A stretch of 64,000 nt of DNA, taken from assembly GCA_037951105.1 (NCBI GenBank), contig JBAMJV010007757.1, positions 1-64,000 of the forward strand, given 5' to 3'. This DNA comes from Echinarachnius parma (lineage: Eukaryota; Echinodermata; Echinoidea; Clypeasteroida; Echinarachniidae). Positions 12,601 to 24,600 of this stretch are shown here, piece by piece (position 1 is the first letter of the stretch; each line of letters starts with the position of its first letter). The notes beneath the pieces were generated by a model. That model ran no database searches and was not told the DNA's origin. It saw only the letters and a list, made by a program, of their open reading frames with translations. Made by a program: the position numbers and the translations under genes.

Positions 12601-15600
12601 TTTTTAGGACTACCCACTCCCTCCCTTTTCTTGCATGATGCTTCCGTAAGTCAACTGTATCTACATCATAGAGAGCGAGATTTATATGCAACATCTTTGT
12701 TGTTTATTTTTCGCCGTAGCTTTATCTATTTATTCTAGAGAATTTTAAATCAGTAGACACATTTTGTAATCTGTATTTGATTTTGCTTGTTTCAATTAGA
12801 AAAGTTCTGTTGCTTCACTCAAAATTACGTAATCTTTGCTGTTTATTGTTAAATCCTTTTGCTTCGGAAGGACATTAAATCATTAGACACACTTTGAAAT
12901 AGATATTAATACATGTTTATTTCACTGATGTTGCATTCTGTTGCTTTTGAGAAACATATTAGTCATATGTTGTGTCACCGTATCATGCAGTCTTCATTGT
13001 TTATTGAATATCGGCTTTATTGTATCGCTTCTAAAGAGCTTGAAACCAATAGACATATTTTATGTCATCATATGTACTGTTCACTGTTTAATTTACGTTG
13101 GCTTTATTCTATCGCTTCTAAACAAATTTAAACAGTAGACTTTTTATCATCTAATCCTCTATGGCTGTTATATATTCCATCTAGACTACTGTATCAATTT
13201 TGTTTACATACCAAGTTGTTTTTCTTTTGCAACAACAGTTCAGCAGAACAAAGAGAGGATAGTAAGAGGACTGAAGGACGAACTGACCGGCGTCCTGCAG
13301 AGGAATATGGAGAAGAGAGGCATACCGGAGGTAAGTCAGACGATCCTTCTATCATTCTTCATTAGAGTGGTTTCGACATCAAAAGGGCACACTTTCAGTT
13401 TGACTAGAATAGAAGAGGATAGTAAGAGGACTGAAGGATGAACTGACCGGCGTCCTGCAGAGGAATATGGAGAAGAGAGGCATAACGGTCCTTCTATCAT
13501 TCTTCATTAGAGTGGTTTCGACATCAAAAGGGCACACTTTCAGTGTGACTAGAATAGAAGAGGATAGTGAGAGGACTGAAGGATGAACTGACCGGCGTCC
13601 TGCAGAGGAATATGGAGAAGAGAGGCATTCCGGAGGTAAGTCAGACGATCCTTCTATCATTCTTCATTAGAGTGGTTTCGACATCAAAAGGGCACACTTT
13701 CAGTTTGACTAGAATAGAAGAGGATAGTGAGAGGACTGAAGGATGAACTGACCGGCGTCCTGCAGAGGAATATGGAGAAGAGAGGCATACCGGAGGTAAG
13801 TCAGACGATCCTTCTATCATTCTTCATTAGAGTGGTTTCGACATCAAAAGGGCACACTTTCAGTTTGACTAGAATAGAAGAGGATAGTGAGAGGACTGAA
13901 GGATGAACTGACCGGCGTCCTGCAGAGGAATATGGAGAAGAGAGGCATACCAGAGGTAAGTCAGACGATCCTTCTATCATTCTTCATTAGAGTGGTTTCG
14001 ACATCAAAAGGGCACAATTTCAGTTTGACTAGAATAGAAGAGGATAGTAAGAGGACTGAAGGATGAACTGACCGGCGTTCTGCAGAGGAATATGGAGAAG
14101 AGAGGCATTCCTGAGGTAAGTCAGACGATCCTTCTGTCATTCTTCCTTTAAACTGGTTTCGACATCAAAAGGGCACACATACTTTCAGTTTGACTAGAAT
14201 AGAAGAGGATAGTAAGAGGACTGAAGGATGAACTGACCGGCGTCCTGCAGAGGAATATGGAGAAGAGAGGCATTCCGGAGGTAAGTCAGACGATCCTTCT
14301 ATCATTCCTCATTAGGGTGGTTTCAACATCAAAAGGGCACACTTTCAGTTTGACTAGAATAGAAAAGGATTGTGAGAGGACTGAAGGATGAACTGACCGG
14401 CGTCCTGCAGAGGAATATGGAGAAGAGAGGCATTCCGGAGGTAAGTCAGACGATCTTTCTATCATTCTTCATTAGAGTGGTTTCGACATCAAAAGGGCAC
14501 ACTTTCAGTGTGACTAGAATAGAAGAGGATAGTAAGAGGACTGAAGGATGAACTGACCGGCGTCCTGCAGAGGAATATGGAGAAGAGAGGCATTCCGGAG
14601 GTAAGTCAGACAATCTTTCTATCATTCTTCATAAGAGTGGTTTAGACATCAAAAAGGGCACAATTTCAGTTTGACTAGAATAGAAGAGGATAGTGATAGG
14701 ACTGAAGGACGAACTGACTGGTGTTCTGCAGAGGAATATGGAGAAGAGAGGCATTCCGGAGGTAAGTCGGACAATCCTTCTGTTATTCTTCCTTTAAACT
14801 GGTTTCGACATCAAAAGGGCACAATTTCAGTTTGACTAGAATAGAAGAGGATAGTGATAGGACTGAAGGATGAACTGACCGGCGTCCTGCAGAGGAATAT
14901 GGAGAAGAGAGGCATACCGGAGGTAAGTCAGACGATCCTTCTATCATTCTTCATTAGAGTGGTTTCGACATCAAAAGGGCACACTTTCAGTTTGACTAGA
15001 ATAGAAGAGGATAGTAAGAGGACTGAAGGATGAACTGACCGGCGTCCTGCAGAGGAATATGGAGAAGAGAGGCATACCGGAGGTAAGTCAGACGATCCTT
15101 CTATCATTCTTCATTAGAGTGGTTTCGACATCAAAAGGGCACACTTTCAGTTTGACTAGAATAGAAGAGGATAGTGATAGGACTGAAGGATGAACTGACC
15201 GGCGTCCTGCAGAGGAATATGGAGAAGAGAGGCATTCCTGAGGTAAGTCAGACGATCCTTCTATCATTCTTCATAAGAGTGGTTTCGACATCAAAAAGGG
15301 CACACATACTTTCAGTTTGACTAGAATAGAAGAGGATAGTGATAGGACTGAAGGACGAACTGACCGGCGTCCTGCAGAGGAATATGGAGAAGAGAGGCAT
15401 ACCGGAGGTAAGTCAGACGATCCCTCTATCATTCTTCATTAGAGTGGTTTCGACATCAAAAGGGCACACGTACTTTCAGTTTGACTAGAATAGAAGAGGA
15501 TAGTGATAGGACTGAAGGACGAACTGACCGGCGTCCTGCAGAGGAATATGGAGAAGAGAGGCATACCGGAGGTAAGTCAGACGATCCTTCTATCATTCTT

Positions 15601-18600
15601 CATTAGAGTGGTTTCGACATCAAAAGGGCACACTTTCAGTTTGACTAGAATAGAAGAGGATAGTGAGAGGACTGAAGGATGAACTGACCGGCGTCCTGCA
15701 GAGGAATATGGAGAAGAGAGGCATTCCGGAGGTAAGTCAGACGATCCTTCTGTCATTCTTCCTTTAAACTGGTTTAGACATCAAAAGGGCACAATTTCAG
15801 TTTGACTAGAATAGAAGAGGATAGTGATAGGACTGAAGGACGAACTGACCGGCGTCCTGCAGAGGAATATGGAGAAGAGAGGCATTCCGGAGGTAAGTCA
15901 GACGATCCTTCTATCATTCTTCATTAGAGTGGTTTCGACATCAAAAGGGCACACTTTCAGTTTGACTAGAATAGAAGAGGATAGTAAGAGGACTGAAGGA
16001 TGAACTGACCGGCGTTCTGCAGAGGAATATGGAGAAGAGAGGCATTCCTGAGGTAAGTCAGACGATCCTTCTGTCATTCTTCCTTTAAACTGGTTTCGAC
16101 ATCAAAAGGGCACACATACTTTCAGTTTGACTAGAATAGAAGAGGATAGTAAGAGGACTGAAGGATGAACTGACCGGCGTCCTGCAGAGGAATATGGAGA
16201 AGAGAGGCATTCCGGAGGTAAGTCAGACGATCCTTCTATCATTCCTCATTAGGGTGGTTTCAACATCAAAAGGGCACACTTTCAGTTTGACTAGAATAGA
16301 AAAGGATTGTGAGAGGACTGAAGGATGAACTGACCGGCGTCCTGCAGAGGAATATGGAGAAGAGAGGCATTCCGGAGGTAAGTCAGACGATCTTTCTATC
16401 ATTCTTCATTAGAGTGGTTTCGACATCAAAAGGGCACACTTTCAGTGTGACTAGAATAGAAGAGGATAGTAAGAGGACTGAAGGACGAACTGACCGGCGT
16501 CCTGCAGAGGAATATGGAGAAGAGAGGCGTACCAGAGGTAAGTCAGACGATCCTTCTATCATTCCTCATTAGAGTGGTTTCGACATCAAAAGGGCACAAT
16601 TTCAGTTTGACTAGAATAGAAGAGGATAGTAAGAGGACTGAAGGATGAACTGACCGGCGTCCTGCAGAGGAATATGGAGAAGAGAGGCATTCCGGAGGTA
16701 AGTCAGACAATCTTTCTATCATTCTTCATAAGAGTGGTTTAGACATCAAAAAGGGCACAATTTCAGTTTGACTAGAATAGAAGAGGATAGTGATAGGACT
16801 GAAGGACGAACTGACTGGTGTTCTGCAGAGGAATATGGAGAAGAGAGGCATTCCGGAGGTAAGTCGGACAATCCTTCTGTTATTCTTCCTTTAAACTGGT
16901 TTCGACATCAAAAGGGCACAATTTCAGTTTGACTAGAATAGAAGAGGATAGTGATAGGACTGAAGGATGAACTGACCGGCGTCCTGCAGAGGAATATGGA
17001 GAAGAGAGGCATACCGGAGGTAAGTCAGACGATCTTTCTATCATTCTTCATTAAAGTGGTTTCGACATCAAAAGGGCACACATACTTTCAGTTTGACTAG
17101 AATAGAAGAGGATAGTGATAGGACTGAAGGATGAACTGACCGGCGTCCTGCAGAGGAATATGGAGAAGAGAGGCATTCCTGAGGTAAGTCGGACAATCCT
17201 TTTGTCATTCTTCTTTTAAACTGGTTTCGACATCAAAAGGGCACACTTTCAGTTTGACTAGAATAGAAGAGGATAGTGATAGGACTGAAGGATGAACTGA
17301 CCGGCGTCCTGCAGAGGAATATGGAGAAGAGAGGCATTCCGGAGGTAAGTCAGACGATCTTTCTATCATTCTTCATTAGAGTGGTTTCGACATCAAAAGG
17401 GCACACTTTCAGTTTGACTAGAATAGAAGAGGATAGTGAGAGGACTGAAGGATGAACTGACCGGCGTCCTGCAGAGGAATATGGAGAAGAGAGGCATACC
17501 GGAGGTAAGTCAGACGATCCTTCTATCATTCTTCATTAGAGTGGTTTCGACATCAAAAGGGCACACGTACTTTCAGTTTGACTAGAATAGAAGAGGATAG
17601 TGATAGGACTGAAGGATGAACTGACCGGCGTCCTGCAGAGGAATATGGAGAAGAGAGGCATTCCTGAGGTAAGTCAGACGATCCTTCTATCATTCTTCAT
17701 AAGAGTGGTTTCGACATCAAAAAGGGCACACATACTTTCAGTTTGACTAGAATAGAAGAGGATAGTGATAGGACTGAAGGACGAACTGACCGGCGTCCTG
17801 CAGAGGAATATGGAGAAGAGAGGCATACCGGAGGTAAGTCAGACGATCCCTCTATCATTCTTCATTAGAGTGGTTTCGACATCAAAAGGGCACACGTACT
17901 TTCAGTTTGACTAGAATAGAAGAGGATAGTGATAGGACTGAAGGATGAACTGACCGGCGTCCTGCAGAGGAATATGGAGAAGAGAGGCATTCCTGAGGTA
18001 AGTCGGACAATCCTTTTGTCATTCTTCTTTTAAACTGGTTTCGACATCAAAAGGGCACAATTTCAGTTTGACTAGAATAGAAGAGGATAGTGATAGGACT
18101 GAAGGACGAACTGACCGGCGTCCTGCAGAGGAATATGGAGAAGAGAGGCATACCGGAGGTAAGTCAGACGATCCTTCTATCATTCTTCATTAGAGTGGTT
18201 TCGACATCAAAAGGGCACACTTTCAGTTTGACTAGAATAGAAGAGGATAGTGAGAGGACTGAAGGATGAACTGACCGGCGTCCTGCAGAGGAATATGGAG
18301 AAGAGAGGCATTCCGGAGGTAAGTCAGACGATCCTTCTGTCATTCTTCCTTTAAACTGGTTTAGACATCAAAAAGGGCACAATTTCAGTTTGACTAGAAT
18401 AGAAGAGGATAGTGATAGGACTGAAGGACGAACTGACCGGCGTCCTGCAGAGGAATATGGAGAAGAGAGGCATTCCGGAGGTAAGTCAGACGATCCTTCT
18501 ATCATTCTTCATCAAAGTGTTTTTTGACATCAAAAGGGCACACTTTCAGTTTGACTAGAATAGAAGAGGATAGTGATAGGACTGAAGGATGAACTGACCG

Positions 18601-21600
18601 GCGTTCTGCAGAGGAATATGGAGAAGAGAGGCATACCACCATCTAAAGGGCACACATACTTTCAGTTTGACTAGAAAAGATAGGGATAGTAAGAGGACTG
18701 AAGGATGAACTGACCGGTGTTCTGCAGAGGAATATGGAGAAGAGAGGCATACCGGAGGTAAGTCCGACAATCCTTCTGTCATTCTTCCTTTAAACTGGTT
18801 TCGACATCAAAAGGGCACAATTTCAGTTTGACTAGAATAGAAGAGGATAGTGAGAGGACTGAAGGATGAACTGACCGGCGTCCTGCAGAGGAATATGGAG
18901 AAGAGAGGCATACCGGAGGTAAGTCAGACGATCCCTCTATCATTCTTCATTAGAGTGGTTTCGACATCAAAAGGGCACACGTACTTTCAGTTTGACTAGA
19001 ATAGAAGAGGATAGTGATAGGACTGAAGGATGAACTGACCGGCGTCCTGCAGAGGAATATGGAGAAGAGAGGCATTCCTGAGGTAAGTCGGACAATCCTT
19101 TTGTCATTCTTCTTTTAAACTGGTTTCGACATCAAAAGGGCACAATTTCAGTTTGACTAGAATAGAAGAGGATAGTGATAGGACTGAAGGACGAACTGAC
19201 CGGCGTCCTGCAGAGGAATATGGAGAAGAGAGGCATACCGGAGGTAAGTCAGACGATCCTTCTATCATTCTTCATTAGAGTGGTTTCGACATCAAAAGGG
19301 CACACTTTCAGTTTGACTAGAATAGAAGAGGATAGTGAGAGGACTGAAGGATGAACTGACCGGCGTCCTGCAGAGGAATATGGAGAAGAGAGGCATTCCG
19401 GAGGTAAGTCAGACGATCCTTCTGTCATTCTTCCTTTAAACTGGTTTAGACATCAAAAAGGGCACAATTTCAGTTTGACTAGAATAGAAGAGGATAGTGA
19501 TAGGACTGAAGGACGAACTGACCGGCGTCCTGCAGAGGAATATGGAGAAGAGAGGCATTCCGGAGGTAAGTCAGACGATCCTTCTATCATTCTTCATCAA
19601 AGTGTTTTTTGACATCAAAAGGGCACACTTTCAGTTTGACTAGAATAGAAGAGGATAGTGATAGGACTGAAGGATGAACTGACCGGCGTTCTGCAGAGGA
19701 ATATGGAGAAGAGAGGCATACCACCATCTAAAGGGCACACATACTTTCAGTTTGACTAGAAAAGATAGGGATAGTAAGAGGACTGAAGGATGAACTGACC
19801 GGTGTTCTGCAGAGGAATATGGAGAAGAGAGGCATACCGGAGGTAAGTCCGACAATCCTTCTGTCATTCTTCCTTTAAACTGGTTTCGACATCAAAAGGG
19901 CACAATTTCAGTTTGACTAGAATAGAAGAGGATAGTGAGAGGACTGAAGGATGAACTGACCGGCGTCCTGCAGAGGAATATGGAGAAGAGAGGCATTCCG
20001 GAGGTAAGTCAGACGATCCTACTATCATTCTTCATTAGAGTGGTTTCGACATCAAAAGGGCACACGTACTTTCAGTTTGACTAGAATAGAAGAGGATAGT
20101 GAGAGGACTGAAGGACGAACTGACTGGCGTCCTGCAGAGGAATATGGAGAAGAGAGGCATTCCGGAGGTAAGTCAGACGATCCTTCTATCATTCTTCATT
20201 AGAGTGGTTTCGACATCAAAAGGGCACACTTTCAGTTTGACTAGAATAGAAGAGGATAGTAAGAGGACTGAAGGACGAACTGACCGGCGTCCTGCAGAGG
20301 AATATGGAGAAGAGAGGCATACCGGAGGTAAGTCAGACGATCCCTCTATCATTCTTCATTAGAGTGGTTTCGACATCAAAAGGGCACACGTACTTTCAGT
20401 TTGACTAGAATAGAAGAGGATAGTGATAGGACTGAAGGATGAACTGACCGGCGTCCTGCAGAGGAATATGGAGAAGAGAGGCATTCCTGAGGTAAGTCGG
20501 ACAATCCTTTTGTCATTCTTCTTTTAAACTGGTTTCGACATCAAAAGGGCACAATTTCAGTTTGACTAGAATAGAAGAGGATAGTGATAGGACTGAAGGA
20601 CGAACTGACCGGCGTCCTGCAGAGGAATATGGAGAAGAGAGGCATACCGGAGGTAAGTCAGACGATCCTTCTATCATTCTTCATTAGAGTGGTTTCGACA
20701 TCAAAAGGGCACACTTTCAGTTTGACTAGAATAGAAGAGGATAGTGAGAGGACTGAAGGATGAACTGACCGGCGTCCTGCAGAGGAATATGGAGAAGAGA
20801 GGCATTCCGGAGGTAAGTCAGACGATCCTTCTGTCATTCTTCCTTTAAACTGGTTTAGACATCAAAAAGGGCACAATTTCAGTTTGACTAGAATAGAAGA
20901 GGATAGTGATAGGACTGAAGGACGAACTGACCGGCGTCCTGCAGAGGAATATGGAGAAGAGAGGCATTCCGGAGGTAAGTCAGACGATCCTTCTATCATT
21001 CTTCATCAAAGTGTTTTTTGACATCAAAAGGGCACACTTTCAGTTTGACTAGAATAGAAGAGGATAGTGATAGGACTGAAGGATGAACTGACCGGCGTTC
21101 TGCAGAGGAATATGGAGAAGAGAGGCATACCACCATCTAAAGGGCACACATACTTTCAGTTTGACTAGAAAAGATAGGGATAGTAAGAGGACTGAAGGAT
21201 GAACTGACCGGTGTTCTGCAGAGGAATATGGAGAAGAGAGGCATACCGGAGGTAAGTCCGACAATCCTTCTGTCATTCTTCCTTTAAACTGGTTTCGACA
21301 TCAAAAGGGCACAATTTCAGTTTGACTAGAATAGAAGAGGATAGTGAGAGGACTGAAGGATGAACTGACCGGCGTCCTGCAGAGGAATATGGAGAAGAGA
21401 GGCATTCCGGAGGTAAGTCAGACGATCCTACTATCATTCTTCATTAGAGTGGTTTCGACATCAAAAGGGCACACGTACTTTCAGTTTGACTAGAATAGAA
21501 GAGGATAGTGATAGGACTGAAGGACGAACTGACTGGCGTCCTGCAGAGGAATATGGAGAAGAGAGGCATTCCGGAGGTAAGTCAGACGATCCTTCTATCA

Positions 21601-24600
21601 TTCTTCATTAGAGTGGTTTCGACATCAAAAGGGCACACTTTCAGTTTGACTAGAATAGAAGAGGATAGTAAGAGGACTGAAGGACGAACTGACCAGCATC
21701 CTGCAGAGGAATATGGAGAAGAGAGGCATTCCTGAGGTAAGTCGGACGTTATTTCTATCATTCTTCATTAGAGTGGTTTCGACATCAAAAGGGCACACAT
21801 ACTTTCAGTTTGACTAGAAAAGATAGGGATAGTAAGAGGACTGAAGGATGAACTGACCGGTGTTCTGCAGAGGAATATGGAGAAGAGAGGCATTCCGGAG
21901 GTAAGTCAGACGATCTTTCTATCATTCTTCATAAGAGTGGTTTAGACATCAAAAGGGGCACAATTTCAGTTTGACTAGAATAGAAGAGGATAGTGATAGA
22001 ACTGCACGATGAACTGACCGGCGTCCTGCAGAGGAATATGGAGAAGAGAGGCATACCAGAGGTAAGTCAGACGATCCTTCTATCATTCTTCATTAGAGTC
22101 GTTTCGACATCAAAAGGGCACACGTACTTTCAGTTTGACTAGAATAGAAGAGGATAGTGATAGGACTGAAGGATGAACTGACCGGCGTCCTGCAGAGGAA
22201 TATGGAGAAGAGAGGCATACAGAAGTGGTCGAGTGTACTGGGAGTTTATGGCAACATTAAGTTATCGTTTCTGAATTTGCTTTAGGATGATTGCAGCATT
22301 ACGAAGTGGAAATTGGTTGAGAGGGGTATTTAGGGGGTGTTACTCTGAACTACACCGAGCATGGTGGCTTAGCGGGCATGGTGGCTTAGCGGTTAGAGTG
22401 TCCGCCTCATGCACGGGAGGTCCCGGGTTCGAACCCAGACCGGGTCATACCAAAGACTTTAAAAATGGTACCTTCTGCCTTCTAGCCAGACACTCGGCAT
22501 TTATAGAATGGAGAAGGGAAAGTTAATCACACGAGTTACCAGAGGACTAGCCCCCTTCTGTAAATTTCGCTACATTTAGTAGACGTGTGGCCTAGGGCTA
22601 TTGAAACGGAGATAGGCGCCGCCTTATGTGCCAACATTGGTACGGGAAAGACTTTAACTAACTTAACTAACTCTGAACTACACCACCCTAATACATGTAC
22701 AATGTACATATTATTTCTTTCAACAAATGTGGAAATCTCTAGTCAAATAACACTTGTACTTATTCTAATGTAATCAGACACAATATTTGTGTGCATTTGC
22801 TGCGTGCAGTGTTACTCGTGTATAATATGACTTTTTAAAATAACGTGAGGTATTTTCTTGTATTGGTCACAGGGTATGAAGGGAATCTCGGGCCAGTCGC
22901 TCGAGAACAAGATCAAAGTTCTGAAACAAGAGCGTCAGTCGTTGGCCAAGAATCACTTGCAGTTCTACGACATCCGCGAACGTTTCAAGCGGGAGGTCGA
23001 CCGGCGTGCCGCGGAGCTCAGGAAAAGCGGGAAGCCCACCGTAAAGGTCTCTCGTGCAGGTGATTTGAGTTTCATGTTGGTTTAATTTGATTTGATTTGA
23101 CAAATAATTGCATACAAAATACATTTTAACCATTTAGCTGGATATGTAAATGCATTATTATAAGTATTTGTATGACTATTTTTATCATTATTATTATTAT
23201 CATTATTATACAAGTTGCAATAGTTTGTTAAAGCGATCCATTTACTTCAGAAGATTTTTCCAAAAGTGGTATTTGAGACTTGAACCATATATACCAATAC
23301 CATTGTAAAATTCTTTTGAATGATGTGCAAAAGTTTCATGGAAAAATAAAGCTCTTTCTGAATTTGGATACTGTGTGCAATCAATGTATCTGAATTTGTA
23401 TTCTTCTGAATACATTAGAAAAGCACTCTGGAACGCTTGGACAAATTTATCCACCACTTTTCTCATATTTTTGCGTGGAAATAGATTTAATTCTAATAAA
23501 ATCATAGCCTAGGTAAAATCCATCCCAATTTTTGTTATCACCATCCAGTTTCACCGCAACCCAAAGTGAGTAGAGTGCCCGCAACACCGCCGCCAGCTTA
23601 CACAGAGTTGGCCACACCAAATTATGATAGAGTTAAACCCAGGGGGAAACCGCAACCACAACCGCAAAATCAGAAGCAGAATGGGAAACAAAAGCAACAA
23701 CTACAACAGCAACAACAACAACAGTCTTGGCAGCAGAAACAAAACCAAAGACAGAAGCAACAACAACAACAACAACTCGAGCAGCAGAAGAAACCGCTTC
23801 AACCGGCCATCAAGAAGCTTTCTCCAGGGCAAGTGAAGGCCCCGCCCCCAATCGCGCCTCGCAGTCCAGTGATGAACGGGCGGGGGAGGGGTAAAGCGAC
23901 CACCTCGAAGCAAGCCTCAAGAGTGTGAGTAATAACGATTAACCCATAAAGAACTGGGGGTGTATTCTGAAAACGATTTTAAGTTAAAATTTATTGTATC
24001 TACTTCATATCTACGTCACTAAAATATTACACTGTACTTAAAGGGTACCACCACCCAAAAATAATATTCTTATGTTTCCAGAAAAAAAATATATAATTGG
24101 AAAACGCATCGCCATTCTAAAGCATGCGTTCATGCGGTCTAAATTGCGAAGACTAATGTGTGCAGAGCGAACGAATCGCCTGGGAATCTATTGTCTACAA
24201 ACGTACCCGTGAATAGCATTGGCGCACTCGCAAATGGTTGGCCCGTATGGAACCAGGAAATAGTAGTGGTTCCGTAAGTGGTGGAAATCAATTGCTTTGT
24301 TTATGAATTAACAACCCTTTGCAAAATGTTGGGTATCTATTTGATATCACAAAACGGTACCAAAACATATAATGAGGTGTTGTTCTTTGCCTGGTGGTCC
24401 CCTTTAAGGAATAGCGATTTGCAAAGAAATATATTTGAGTGACGTAGATATGACGTAGATAAAATAAATTTAAACTTCAGAATACCCCCCCAGATACATG
24501 TTTTACGAGAATCAAGTGTTGTACAAGTAAAAAAGCCTTGGGGGTTTAGGAACAAAGGATATGGTGTGGGAAGCATTAAGAGGATGCCGGGGGGGGGGGG

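Noticed and set aside
16309-16572. Independent small protein genes in the array (75-87 residue frames, several identical)
   Set aside because: These frames run from the exon core through the donor into intron and the next unit in another frame; their repetition reflects the higher-order repeats.
13331-22220. CRISPR-like regular repeats
   Set aside because: The period is about 160 bp, the whole unit is repeated without unique spacers, there are no cas genes, and the units are clearly exon plus intron of the host gene.
22376-22450. Functional tRNA gene
   Set aside because: A and B boxes are present, but the acceptor stem does not form, a body and tail follow, and a target-site duplication surrounds the whole unit, so it is a SINE.
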